In this document: positions 17,116-26,043 of the stretch, in pieces
Numbering within the stretch: position 1 is the stretch's first letter
Layout of the letters: the number at the start of each line of letters is the position of its first letter
Source: an uncultured bacterium
GTDB lineage: Bacteria; Actinomycetota; Coriobacteriia; Coriobacteriales; Coriobacteriaceae
Direction: 5' to 3'
NCBI GenBank assembly: GCA_905215385.1
Contig: CAJMPY010000013.1
Span: forward strand, 17,306 to 81,305
Length of the DNA stretch: 64,000 nt
Notes under the pieces: generated by a model
The model's database searches: none
Told to the model about the DNA's origin: nothing
The model's input: only the letters and a program-made list of their open reading frames with translations
Position numbers and translations under genes: made by a program

Positions 17116-17186
17116 TATAAATGGATTGCGCTCCTTTATGGAGGGCAGTCAAGGGCCGGGGGATCCCCCCGGCATTTTTGTTTTTA
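17116..17186 (+). ncRNA. Small RNA A of a DUF3800-associated family
   Basis: A TATAAA box (17116-17121), then a short stem CTCC-TTTAT-GGAG, the shared linker GGGCAGTCAAGG, and a terminator stem GCCGGGGG/CCCCCGGC at 17155-17173 followed by ATTTTTGTTTTT. RNA of about 58 bases, start near 17128. It shares GGGCNNYCAAGNGCCGGGG with small RNAs B and C at exactly the same spacing, which a chance terminator would not. No ORF. Function unknown. Confidence 0.68.
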
Positions 17187-17218
17187 GGTCAACAGGAAAT
17201 CGAGCGAAATGTCTCGTG

Positions 17219-17310
17219 TAGACCCGACATGCGGTTTCTGTTATAAAGATGTCGGTACCCTCGAATAGAGGGGCCTCCAAGAGCCGGGGTCTTACCTCCG
17301 GCATTTTTTA
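17219..17310 (+). ncRNA. Small RNA B of a DUF3800-associated family
   Basis: Promoter TAGACC, 17 bases, TATAAA (17219-17247), then stem CCCTC-GAATA-GAGGG (17258-17272), linker GGGCCTCCAAGA, and terminator stem GCCGGGG/CCTCCGGC with one bulged T (17283-17302), then ATTTTTT. RNA of about 55 bases, start near 17254. Same order and spacing as small RNA A just upstream and small RNA C beyond the DUF3800 gene. Confidence 0.7.
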
Positions 17311-17330
17311 TGCAATACGAGGCCTGCCCA

Positions 17331-18005
17331 TTAGACGACAGCCTTCTTTCTTATTTCTTTTAGTAAGCCTTTTTTAAACGCAGTACTACCACCAAAAAAC
17401 TTCTGGTCAGTATTAGTCTGCTTATTCGCCTGATATTTCAGACTCGTGAACTCAATGGTACAGATATAGTCCGCAGCCTGAGCCAAATAGTAATCCGATG
17501 AAGTTGTCGGCTTATAGATAACTGCATTTTTAGCCAAAGCGTAATCGATTGCCTTGTGGAGCGCACTCGAAACCGAACCCTGTCCTCCGTCGTAGTAAAT
17601 CTTCACAGCATCAAACTGCTGAAACCAACTCAAATTATCGAATATGAAATCGATGATTTCACGCCGCATCGCATCAGCGATCTGTTTGAGAGTTCGATAC
17701 CGATGCGTCTTGAATACAAACACCTTGTACGAGATGGGCAAATGTCGAAACATAACTCGAAATAGTGAAAACAGCCTTTTTCTCTCACTGATGTCCAAGT
17801 CCTTGAACTGATCTTTTCCATTCATGAGAGGAGAAGCATGGAACGGAAGGAGCGGCAATCCGCTATCGGCTACCGCCCTTTCATATTTCTCTATTCCCTC
17901 AGCGATGGGAATATTTTGTTCATGAAAAACAAAGGCAACAAGATAGTATTTTTCACGAAGATCATCGCTTCCAGATTCATCAATAAAGATACTCAGATCT
18001 CGCAT
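17331..18005 (-). CDS. DUF3800 protein
   Basis: 224 residues. Contains the DUF3800 signature FIDESG at the N-terminus, a central IYYDGG and the C-terminal SDYYLAQAADYIC. The spaced acidic residues (D-E, D, D, D) fit an RNase H-like fold, suggesting a nuclease, but this is inference. The ATG at 18005 has AAGGA six bases upstream, and that ribosome site lies only a few bases past the terminator of small RNA C, so translation probably depends on read-through from the small RNA promoter. The gene is clearly more AT-rich than its neighbours, a sign of transfer. It closes the 3' end of the BREX island. Confidence 0.8.
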   Translation of the reverse strand: MRDLSIFIDESGSDDLREKYYLVAFVFHEQNIPIAEGIEKYERAVADSGLPLLPFHASPLMNGKDQFKDLDISERKRLFSLFRVMFRHLPISYKVFVFKTHRYRTLKQIADAMRREIIDFIFDNLSWFQQFDAVKIYYDGGQGSVSSALHKAIDYALAKNAVIYKPTTSSDYYLAQAADYICTIEFTSLKYQANKQTNTDQKFFGGSTAFKKGLLKEIRKKAVV

Positions 18006-18021
18006 GGGCAATCCTTAATAA

Positions 18022-18087
18022 AAAAGCCGGGGAAAACGTCCCCGGCACTTGGAAGCCCTCTCTTAAGAGATGACCACCTAATTTATA
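18022..18087 (-). ncRNA. Small RNA C in front of the DUF3800 gene
   Basis: On the minus strand: TATAAA (18082-18087), short stem TCTC-TTAA-GAGA, linker GGGCTTCCAAGT, and terminator stem GCCGGGG-ACGTTTT-CCCCGGC (18026-18046) followed by six T, then the ribosome site of the DUF3800 gene. RNA of about 54 bases. This is the promoter, RNA, terminator, protein order of type III toxin-antitoxin loci, though no tandem repeats are present within the RNA. Confidence 0.7.
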
Positions 18088-18160
18088 CCATGAAGCTGGG
18101 CGTATATTCAAGCATGAGTATAAAATACAAACATATGTTCGTCAATAGCAAAGGTGGCCA

Positions 18161-18358
18161 TCATTCAGCGTCGTCGTCGGCAGCAAAGTCGCGGAGATCG
18201 AGGCCTTCTCGCTCGGCTCGGGCTAGCAACTCTTGGGGCGACTCGTCCTCGATATCCACCACGTCGAGCATGGCAGCGGGAAAGCCCACACCGGCTGCAC
18301 TCCCCGCGCGGTCGAGCAAACTCTCGCGCAGCTGGTCAACATCAACATCGATCTTCAT
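18161..18358 (-). CDS. Small acidic conserved protein
   Basis: 65 residues, strongly acidic (C-terminus ADDDAE). GGGAG lies eight bases before the ATG at 18358. Pattern: M-K-I-D-V-D-V-D followed by a glycine/alanine-rich FPAAMLDVV and a C-terminal SPQELLARAEREGLDL; short proteins of this look are common hypothetical proteins in gut anaerobes. It follows the 450-residue ORF by 27 bases and may be in the same transcript as the BREX genes. I cannot assign a function; a role in DNA mimicry is conceivable from its charge but not shown. Confidence 0.6.
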   Translation of the reverse strand: MKIDVDVDQLRESLLDRAGSAAGVGFPAAMLDVVDIEDESPQELLARAEREGLDLRDFAADDDAE

Positions 18359-18385
18359 GGTGAAACTCCCTACCGGATCAGGCCC

Positions 18386-19738
18386 CTACTCACTAGCACC
18401 GAGCGCGTCCACAGCAGCAACAAAAGCCGCAACCTGCTTGTCATCCATCTGCGTGGCCAAACGCCCCACGGGCTCGTCGTAGGCAAACTGCACCTTATCG
18501 ATAAAGCAATCCCAGGCACGCTCGTCCACACGCACGGCGGCCTCGCAGTACTGGCTGAGCTTTTTGAGTCCATACCAAAACGCATTCACATGGCGCGCAG
18601 GATCTTCGTCCAGCACATCATCGTAGCGCCGTCCGTTAAACTCACGCATGCGCGCCACGGCAACCTCGAGCGAGTCGCCGCCGTCGACCGAGGCCTCGTC
18701 CACAAGCTCGGGAATCGCAACTTCGCGCCGAACATTGTGCCTGGTAGCACCGTCATACTCGCCCACCAACACGTCTTCGTCAAACCGATCATCGTAGTCG
18801 AAATAGCTACTGCCGCGGCAAATCCCATGCGGCGAACCGGCACCAAAGGCACAGAACAACCCGCCGTCGGTAACAACGCGCCTATAGGCCTCAAACGACT
18901 TCTTAACCTGAGCGAGCAACTCGGCAAGCTCCCCGGCATCGCACCCCGTCTCGCACGTAATGCAAACAAGCCCCGGCAACGATACCGGCTCCACCGTGCT
19001 CCCTGCAACGCGGGCAGCGCGTTCGGCCCGATACGCTTGGGCTGCCAAGCGCGCTCGCTGCGCAGCACCGCGCACATTAGTAAGCTCGCGCTCCAGCGCC
19101 ACATCGCCAGCCACATCGCTCGCAAACGCGTCAGCACCCTGCGGCCCGGTCGCACTCAGCTCGGACTCAAACGTCGCCGTGATCATGCCGGCAAGGTCCG
19201 TTGTATCGGCGGCGCAACGCAGCTGCTCCAGCTGCGTGCATAGCAGATCGGCATCCAAGGGTGCGGCATCCACAACGCGCGCGTCACTCAGACGCGCCGC
19301 GCCCTGCAACACCAAAGCCCCCGCAGCATCGTATGCCGCACGAACCCTGTCCGCCGTATTGGCACGCAGCTTTACCTCGATAAACGCAAGCGTCTGCTCC
19401 AAGCGGGCCAACAGTTCGGCCTTGTCCTCCATACGCAAAAAGGCAGCGTAGCGCCGCTCCATCTGCAACGGGCCCACAACGCCTACCTGCTTGCGAGCGC
19501 GCGCAAGAGAATCAAATTCAACGCGGCGTACATACCCGTCAACGGCCCGCACGGCAGACTCACGCGCAGCACGCTCGGCAGCCTCGACGCCCCCGATCAC
19601 GGCCAGCAGCTCGCGGGGGCGCGCCTTGCGCAACAACTCCCCGCGATCGTACTGCTCAAGCGCCGTCTGACGCTTGGCTACCGACTCAAAGCCAAACAGC
19701 TCATCGAGCAACTCGCCAACAGAATGCTCTTCCGCCAT
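18386..19738 (-). CDS. Unrecognised 450-residue protein behind the BREX genes
   Basis: Start ATG at 19738 with AGGAGG at good spacing. Mostly helical with long Ala/Glu/Arg-rich stretches (residues 1-240) that look like coiled coil; a middle segment VCITCETGCDAGELAELL at about 265-283 has three cysteines; the C-terminal third (GSSYFDYDDRFDEDV, RHNVRREVAIPELVDEA) is more globular and acidic. No P-loop, methylase or nuclease motif is visible. It lies 119 bases after brxL on the same strand and codon use matches the BREX genes, so it may be an accessory component of this BREX locus. The short gap to brxL contains degenerate 11-base GC-rich repeats. Function unknown. Confidence 0.65.
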   Translation of the reverse strand: MAEEHSVGELLDELFGFESVAKRQTALEQYDRGELLRKARPRELLAVIGGVEAAERAARESAVRAVDGYVRRVEFDSLARARKQVGVVGPLQMERRYAAFLRMEDKAELLARLEQTLAFIEVKLRANTADRVRAAYDAAGALVLQGAARLSDARVVDAAPLDADLLCTQLEQLRCAADTTDLAGMITATFESELSATGPQGADAFASDVAGDVALERELTNVRGAAQRARLAAQAYRAERAARVAGSTVEPVSLPGLVCITCETGCDAGELAELLAQVKKSFEAYRRVVTDGGLFCAFGAGSPHGICRGSSYFDYDDRFDEDVLVGEYDGATRHNVRREVAIPELVDEASVDGGDSLEVAVARMREFNGRRYDDVLDEDPARHVNAFWYGLKKLSQYCEAAVRVDERAWDCFIDKVQFAYDEPVGRLATQMDDKQVAAFVAAVDALGASE

Positions 19739-19749
19739 GGCAAGGCCTC

Positions 19750-19830
19750 CTCACGCGCGACGCGCCAACACGCCCGCGGGCTCACGCGGGCACTCGCGGG
19801 CACCCGCGGACTCACGCGCGCCAAACGCCA
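19750..19830. repeat. Degenerate short GC-rich tandem repeats
   Basis: Units of about 10-11 bases around CGCGGGCACTC and CGCGGACTCAC are repeated four to five times between brxL and the next gene. Low-complexity; no clear function. Confidence 0.4.
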
Positions 19831-19857
19831 CGCACGCAAGCCCGCACGCTCGCATCC

Positions 19858-22239
19858 CTATAGATCCAACGCCTTCTTCGCGGCATCGACCGGGTCGCCA
19901 TCCATGTAGAACACCGGGCTCAGTCCCGAGATAATCTCGGAGGAAACGCTCTGCAGGCCCGCGATGGCGCTCAGCGGCAATATCACGCGCTTGGCGCCGG
20001 CGTTTTTGGCCACGCGCATAATGTCCTCGAGCCCGCGGATCTCATCCATAGAGCCCGACATGCGCAAGATTCCCGGAACCGCCAGCGCAGACATCACCGG
20101 GCGGTTGCACGCCGCGGAGCACAGGCCCACAAACTCGGCAAGCGAGACTTCTTCGGACAGGCCCTTGCTCTGCAGGTCGTTATAGAACAGCAGGTAGTCC
20201 TTTGAGCCAATGTGCATGCCCGGCGCCACACGGTTCGCCAGGTTCACAAAGTTGTCGAACGCGGCCTCCAGTGTATCGCGCACCGGCTTGTTAAAGGCAA
20301 CGCCCTCGTGCTTAAACTTGCACTCGCCGGCGACAGCCTTGTTCTCCAGCTTGTACACGGCAACCTCGCCGCCCTGCGACCTACCCACGCCAAACACGTG
20401 ACCGGACAGCAGCGGGCCATCGGGAATCAACGTATCCTCGGACTGCTCGGGCACGCGCACCACGTGCACGTCCTGCGGATTGTCAGCATCCATATAGCCC
20501 AGGTTGACGTCGATAAACTCGACGCCCGCCATAATCTTGAGCTGCTCCTTTACGCGGCGACGGCCCTCGATGGCGTAGTCCAGCAGCCAACGAACGTCGT
20601 CCTTGTCCATAGCCTCGTCAGGGAACAGCAGCTTGGCCAGGCCGCTAAAGGACTTGCGCACGGCAATCTCGTCACGCTTGTTAAAGTCGCTGTTAAAGCG
20701 GAAGTAGCGGTCGATATGATGCGTGAAGTCCTTGCGGCGCATCTCCTTGCAAAACTCCGACAGGCAGTCGGTGATTAAGCCGTAATGCCCAGTCAGCAGG
20801 CTCGAGCGCATCTTGGGAATCTCCCAGCCCGGCAGGTAATAGTGGATACGGTCGAAAAAGGCCGAATCGTTGTTAAACTCCGGCGGGAACGGATCAAACA
20901 GGTGCGTGGTCTTAAGGACGTTTTGCACGGTGTCGTTGATGTTGCCCTCAAAGACCATGGAGGCATCGGCGTTAATCTGGTCGCGGCCGCGCGCGTAGCT
21001 GCCACTCGCCATATAGTCCTTCATGATCTGTACGGCGTTGGTGTCCTTAAAGCGCATGCCGGCGACCTCGTCGAACGTCACGCAGTCCCAGTGACCCACC
21101 AAGCCCACGCGATCGGCGCGCATGGAGTTCATACGGCCGAACAGGTTGGCCGTGGTGGTCTGCCCGCCCGAAAGCAAAATGGCGTAGGGCGAAACCTCTT
21201 TGTAGATATGGCTCTTGCCGGTGCCACGGGGACCAAGCTCGCACAGATTGTAGTTGCGCTCGATCAGCGGCACCATGCGCTCGATAAAGTGCAGGCGCTC
21301 CTTCTCCGAAAGCTCGCTGGGCTCATAGCCGGCAGAGCGCAGCAGCATATTGAACCACTCGTCGCGCGAGAAATACTGACGCTCCTCGATCATGGCGTCC
21401 AGGTCCAGGTTGGGCATCTGGATGGGCGTGAGCGACGCCACGCTAAACGGAGAGTCCTCGGGCCCGCGCTTTTTGTGCTTGGCCTTGGAGCGGCGCGGCG
21501 CATCGTCGCCAAAGACTTCCATGCCAAACTCGTCTTCCTCTTCCATGGGACGACGATACTCGATGCTCATAATGCACCAAATACCACCCTGGAGAATCTT
21601 GGAATAGTCGCGCACGTACTCGGCTGGCATCACAAACGGCTCAATGGTCAGGTTGGCAAACGACGCCACGTAGATGTCTTTGTACTCGTCGAGCTTGGCC
21701 GTCACCTTATCGATGATGGTAAAGCGACCCAGCTCGCGGATCTTGGACTTAATGCGCTCGGACTCGTCGGGACGCACGTAGTTATCGGTGAGGATCTTGC
21801 GGATGCGCCCCAGGCCCTCCGCCACGGCGTCCTCGTCGTCGGTTGAGCAGTACATGCCCAGCAGGTACTCCAGCACAAAGGTAGGCACGTTGGCGCCACG
21901 CTTCATAAGGGCCGTGAGGTCCTTGCGCACGATCTTGCCGCCAAAGTGCTCGAGCAGCTTGCCGTCCAGTACATCCATGTCGCAACCGTCGTCCTCGGGA
22001 GCGTCGGCCACGGCCTGGGCATAGCCATCGGTCGAGGACTCGTCCTCGGCGGGCGCCGCAACCTCATCGGGTACCGCGGCCACCGTCGGCTCCGGGGCAG
22101 GCGCGGCAGCCACGGCCTCTGCGGCAGTCTCAGCCTCCGGGGCAGGCACGGCTTCCCCTACAGGCACAGCAGCCTGCACGGGCGCATTCACATCAATCGA
22201 GGGAACTTCCCACAGATCGTCGTCATTGCCATCAAACAT
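19858..22239 (-). CDS. brxL: BREX type 1 Lon-like protein BrxL
   Basis: 793 residues. BrxL is a AAA+ DNA-binding ring with a Lon-like C-terminal domain, required for phage defence in type 1 BREX. The Walker A motif ELGPRGTGKSH lies at about residues 335-344, with the Walker B region WDCVTFDEVAG and the C-terminal Lon-like segment ending at GDPVDAAKKALDL. The ATG at 22239 follows AGGAG by eight bases; a GTG three codons upstream is weaker. Residues 15-85 form an Ala/Pro/Glu-rich low-complexity extension that makes the protein about 100 residues longer than the E. coli homologue. Starts 11 bases after the pglZ stop, so the two are cotranscribed. Confidence 0.93.
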   Translation of the reverse strand: MFDGNDDDLWEVPSIDVNAPVQAAVPVGEAVPAPEAETAAEAVAAAPAPEPTVAAVPDEVAAPAEDESSTDGYAQAVADAPEDDGCDMDVLDGKLLEHFGGKIVRKDLTALMKRGANVPTFVLEYLLGMYCSTDDEDAVAEGLGRIRKILTDNYVRPDESERIKSKIRELGRFTIIDKVTAKLDEYKDIYVASFANLTIEPFVMPAEYVRDYSKILQGGIWCIMSIEYRRPMEEEDEFGMEVFGDDAPRRSKAKHKKRGPEDSPFSVASLTPIQMPNLDLDAMIEERQYFSRDEWFNMLLRSAGYEPSELSEKERLHFIERMVPLIERNYNLCELGPRGTGKSHIYKEVSPYAILLSGGQTTTANLFGRMNSMRADRVGLVGHWDCVTFDEVAGMRFKDTNAVQIMKDYMASGSYARGRDQINADASMVFEGNINDTVQNVLKTTHLFDPFPPEFNNDSAFFDRIHYYLPGWEIPKMRSSLLTGHYGLITDCLSEFCKEMRRKDFTHHIDRYFRFNSDFNKRDEIAVRKSFSGLAKLLFPDEAMDKDDVRWLLDYAIEGRRRVKEQLKIMAGVEFIDVNLGYMDADNPQDVHVVRVPEQSEDTLIPDGPLLSGHVFGVGRSQGGEVAVYKLENKAVAGECKFKHEGVAFNKPVRDTLEAAFDNFVNLANRVAPGMHIGSKDYLLFYNDLQSKGLSEEVSLAEFVGLCSAACNRPVMSALAVPGILRMSGSMDEIRGLEDIMRVAKNAGAKRVILPLSAIAGLQSVSSEIISGLSPVFYMDGDPVDAAKKALDL

Positions 22240-22250
22240 AGGGCACACTC

Positions 22251-24959
22251 CTAAAAACCAAAGTCAGCAACAGGGGCAAACGAAACATCGATGGTGTACG
22301 TCTCGCGCCAAACGATCTTGCCCGTTTCGCGCTCGCGGCAGACCAGATAGTACGGACCCTTGGCCGAGAATCCATCCGCTGCATGCAACGCAAACTTGGC
22401 ATGCACCACGCGCTCCTGCGAGTTAACAGAAGTCTTGTTGGCATGCGCCTTGACCGTATCGCTCACCTCGTTGCCGCTTGCGTCGGTAAACACCAGCTCA
22501 TACTCGCACGGCAAGACCTTGCCTTGGGCGGGTTCTTCCTGGATCAAGTTGACCGAGAAGAGCGAGTTGGTCACTCGGCGTCCCTCACTTAGCACGCGCA
22601 GCGTCGCCACGCGCGTATCGACAAAGTCCTTGGAACCCGAGCGCGCACGCCAAAAACCGATAACGGGCACGCAGAGCTCCTGCAAGCTCATGCCGCCGTG
22701 GACGTAGTTGTTAGTGCCGCCGGGACGCTTGAAGTGCACGTTCTCGCGCGGGGCAAATCCCTCAAAACCGGCACCCAAACGTCCCATGCCAACATTAACA
22801 AACACCCCGCATGCCTCTTCCGAAAGCTTGGCCACGGCCTCGTTGGGCACCACCAGATGACGCTTGCCGTGCATGACAGGAGCGTCAAGGAAGGGAAGGT
22901 CTGGCTTGCCGAGCATCTGGCACTCGCTGAGCTCCCGACGCGTGTAGATAAAGCCGTGGTCCGCCGTTATAACAACACGCGCACCCAGGGCGTCGGTGCA
23001 CACGCGACGCGCCAACGCAGCAAGTTCCTCCACGGTGTCCGCACAGGCATCGAAGACGTCATCCTGCATAGCGGCCTTCTCGCCCGTAGCATCGATCTTG
23101 TTGTGGTAGAGATAAACGAGCTTAGAGTCCTTGAGCAGCGCCTTGCGCTCGGTTCCCGCCATGTTGAGGTATGCGCTCGAGCGCAAAGCGCGGGCCGTAG
23201 ACTCAACGTGGGCAAGCACGGCCTCGCGCTGCGGAGTCGTTGCGGTGGGCATGCCGTCAGCCAGCACGAACGCGCCATCCGTTGCAAGCTTAAGCGCCTG
23301 GTGTGGCAGCAGCGCGGGCATGCCCACCTCGGTAATGGAGGGAAAGACCGCCTGCATACTAGAGACCTTGACATTGCCGCCGCGCTCGCGCTCGAGCAGC
23401 GCCGCAACGTCGCGGGCCACCTCATAGCGCAGCGCGTCGCTCACGATAACGACTATCGTTTTGGCAGAGCCCACAAAGGTGGGCAGTACATGCCAGTAGA
23501 ACTCATCCTGCCGTGCAGGGCCATCGATGTAGCCGCAATCGGCCCACTCCCCTTGCGCAGCGGTCGCCCAGCAGGCATTGGCGTCGGTCAAGAACCAGTT
23601 GCTGTAGAGATTCTCCGCCCAGTCCACTACGGCTCGGGCAGGTTCCTCGAGCACATCGCACTCGACGGAACGTGCCCGCAAATACGCGGTGCACATATGG
23701 CGATAGGCAGCGTCCATGACATACCAATCGGACGTGTAGGCATCCCATACCTGCTGGGGTTGCGCCAGATGGAACCCGCCAGCGTGTGCCTGCCTAAATG
23801 CGCACATATCGGCCACAGCGGCAAGCAGGTCAAAGTAGCTCTCAACGCGACGGTACCAGCTTAGGTCGCAACGACGCGCCGCAAAGGTGCGCGCGTCCTC
23901 AACACGGTCCGCGCCCTGGGCAAACGAGCAGAACAGCTGCGAGAGCACGGCCTCATTGACGCACGGGAACACGTCGAGCGAGGCCAGCACATCGATCGGC
24001 AGGGCCTCAAACCGTGCAAAGAGCCCACGGGCATCCTCGACCAAACGGCAAATCTCAAATAAATCCTCGCTCGATGCCTGGGCATCGGCGGCCTGATCCC
24101 ACGTACGCACCGCTTCAAGGCAATAGGGGCCGTAGGCGGGAGCCACATAGCTCTCGAGCCCCTTGAGCGCTCCCTCGGGAAGCACGGTGGATGCCGCCGT
24201 GATGAGCACATGGGATGCCAGCGCAAGCAGCGAATCACGCTCATACAGCGGGCCCTCAAACCCATAGCAACGCACGATGAAGGCAGAGAGGGCATCGCGC
24301 ACGCAGTACTTGTCCGCCAACTCGGCCAGCGCCTCGGGACCCTCGTGCAGCAGCGTGGTCATGCAGCCGCGCAGTACAAACGCGGGCCGCGCGTCGCCCG
24401 GCTCTTTACCGCCAAAGATCACCGTAAGGATTCCAAGCTCGATATCGGAAGCGCCCGAGGCATGCGGAACACACACAGCGAACTTCGCGCAGCGGGTCTT
24501 GGCATCAAAGAACGCCTTGTGCTCGCGAAGGCCCTCGCGCACGGCGTCGATATTCTCGATACCCAGCCGATCGGCCAGAAGCGAAAGATAGTCAGCCTGG
24601 AACCGATCGGCATACAGCTCAACATCGGCAAGCCAATCGCCCTCAAGCCTGCCGCGCGGGCAACGGCGATACAGCAAGATATCGTTCGCAAGGTCATCGC
24701 GGTTAATGAGCTTCTTGACGGCAAACATGCGGCCCTCGCAGGCCTCAACAAACCGCACCGGACGCTCAAAGTTACCGTGAGCAGGCATAACGCCGCCATC
24801 GGTCCCCGCGCCGTCGAAACCCTCGGCAGCCAATCGCTCAAACTCAGAGGCAAACTCGCCGTCCGCATCGTGCCAAACCACCACACGACGCGGCACGCAT
24901 GCGGGCAACGGTTGCAAAAACCGCAGCTTGAGCTGTTCTTCTACATCGATCTTGGGCAT
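22251..24959 (-). CDS. pglZ: BREX type 1 alkaline phosphatase superfamily protein PglZ
   Basis: 902 residues. PglZ belongs to the alkaline phosphatase superfamily; the metal-binding segments are visible as VVIVSDALRYEVA and VVITADHGFIYTRRE, with HGGMSLQE further on. In BREX it is essential for defence and works with PglX; metal-dependent nuclease or phosphodiesterase activity has been proposed. The ATG at 24959 has AAGGA at good spacing. It starts 23 bases after the stop of the pglX C-terminal fragment, so both are likely translated from one message. Full length for type A PglZ; nothing appears broken. Confidence 0.93.
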   Translation of the reverse strand: MPKIDVEEQLKLRFLQPLPACVPRRVVVWHDADGEFASEFERLAAEGFDGAGTDGGVMPAHGNFERPVRFVEACEGRMFAVKKLINRDDLANDILLYRRCPRGRLEGDWLADVELYADRFQADYLSLLADRLGIENIDAVREGLREHKAFFDAKTRCAKFAVCVPHASGASDIELGILTVIFGGKEPGDARPAFVLRGCMTTLLHEGPEALAELADKYCVRDALSAFIVRCYGFEGPLYERDSLLALASHVLITAASTVLPEGALKGLESYVAPAYGPYCLEAVRTWDQAADAQASSEDLFEICRLVEDARGLFARFEALPIDVLASLDVFPCVNEAVLSQLFCSFAQGADRVEDARTFAARRCDLSWYRRVESYFDLLAAVADMCAFRQAHAGGFHLAQPQQVWDAYTSDWYVMDAAYRHMCTAYLRARSVECDVLEEPARAVVDWAENLYSNWFLTDANACWATAAQGEWADCGYIDGPARQDEFYWHVLPTFVGSAKTIVVIVSDALRYEVARDVAALLERERGGNVKVSSMQAVFPSITEVGMPALLPHQALKLATDGAFVLADGMPTATTPQREAVLAHVESTARALRSSAYLNMAGTERKALLKDSKLVYLYHNKIDATGEKAAMQDDVFDACADTVEELAALARRVCTDALGARVVITADHGFIYTRRELSECQMLGKPDLPFLDAPVMHGKRHLVVPNEAVAKLSEEACGVFVNVGMGRLGAGFEGFAPRENVHFKRPGGTNNYVHGGMSLQELCVPVIGFWRARSGSKDFVDTRVATLRVLSEGRRVTNSLFSVNLIQEEPAQGKVLPCEYELVFTDASGNEVSDTVKAHANKTSVNSQERVVHAKFALHAADGFSAKGPYYLVCRERETGKIVWRETYTIDVSFAPVADFGF

Positions 24960-24982
24960 GAATATCCTTACCGTATCTGCAG

Positions 24983-25951
24983 TTACTTAATCTTTGCCAG
25001 CACATCCTGAAACTTGGCGTAGCTGACCTTGACGCCGTCATCCAGGTCGATCTTAATCATCTGGTCTGCCAAGTGGTGCAGCTTCTCCTCGAAGGCAATA
25101 GTCTCTTTGAGCTGGTCGTTGAGCTTTTTGACGCGCTTATCCAAACGCACGCGCTCGCCGCGCTCGGCGGTGGCAAGGGCATCGTTGGCGTAGCCGATCT
25201 GGGCACGGTAACGCTCCTGCTGCTCGTGCACATAGTCGGTGCGGATGCGAGCCAGCAAGTCGGGCTGATAGCGATGCATGTAGACAAGGCACTTAAAGCC
25301 ATTTTTCTTGCCACTGTCGAACAGCCAGTAAATGGGGCGTTTCTTATAGGTCTGGCAGTGGTCCTTATAGAAGTCCTTCAAAAAGTAGGTACGGATTACC
25401 TCGCGCGAGGTACCCTTGCCGCCGAGTGCCTCGGCAATAAAGGCCAGGTTCTGCTCAAGCGTCTCCTCACCATACACAGTGCGCACAAAGTCGATAAAGT
25501 AGCGCACGATGTCGTCGTCAAAGTACTCGTCGTCGGTAATCGGCAGCACGTTGTCGCTATCGGGCATAAAGGCCACATGCGCCGGGTCGGGCATCTTGGC
25601 CCGATAGTCGTCGACCGTGGCACCCTGATCGGCCAGGACCAAGCCATCCACGTCCAGCGAGTAGCGGCCAAACATGCAACCCACGGCATAGCTTATGAGC
25701 GAGGTAATCTCGTCGCGCTTGGTGCGCACGTATTTGTTGCCCTTATAGCTCTCGGGAATCTCGTCAGCAGTGTCGAAGATGCACGCCACCGAGACGTACT
25801 TATCCTCGACCTCGATGGGCACCTCCCCCTCCATGTTGTAGATCTTGGCAAAGATTCGGTTGAGCTCTTCCTCGTTAGCGCGAAGCTGCTCAAAGCGAGC
25901 ATTGACCTCGGCCTTGCGGGTCTCGTATTTATCGGCGAGAAACACTGCCAT
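24983..25951 (-). CDS. pglX: C-terminal fragment of PglX, encoded as a separate ORF
   Basis: 322 residues corresponding to the end of BREX type 1 PglX methyltransferases: RANEEELNRIF, LISYAVGCMFGRYSLD, GTSREVIRTYFLKDFYKDHC and KRPIYWLFDSGKKNGFK are the conserved C-terminal segments. In intact PglX these follow directly, after a short linker, on the segment DWDSFETSWDFKR that here ends the ORF at 26748. The ORF opens with ATG at 25951 (a TTG five codons earlier is possible) behind an AT-rich leader with TTGCCA and TTAATA boxes, so it could have its own promoter. About 30 residues of linker seem missing. Either a two-chain PglX or a disrupted gene. Confidence 0.85.
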   Translation of the reverse strand: MAVFLADKYETRKAEVNARFEQLRANEEELNRIFAKIYNMEGEVPIEVEDKYVSVACIFDTADEIPESYKGNKYVRTKRDEITSLISYAVGCMFGRYSLDVDGLVLADQGATVDDYRAKMPDPAHVAFMPDSDNVLPITDDEYFDDDIVRYFIDFVRTVYGEETLEQNLAFIAEALGGKGTSREVIRTYFLKDFYKDHCQTYKKRPIYWLFDSGKKNGFKCLVYMHRYQPDLLARIRTDYVHEQQERYRAQIGYANDALATAERGERVRLDKRVKKLNDQLKETIAFEEKLHHLADQMIKIDLDDGVKVSYAKFQDVLAKIK

Positions 25952-26043
25952 GGCAAACAATTCCAATCTATATTAATTCATCAGTTAACTTAGATGGCAA
26001 GTCGGTCCACATTGGGCTATGCACACCCCTCTTCACTGAGCGC

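Noticed and set aside
17116..17310. Small RNAs A and B as plain tandem terminators of the antiporter gene
   Set aside because: They lie more than 400 bases past its stop, each has its own TATAAA box, and the linker motif is shared exactly with the unit on the other strand.
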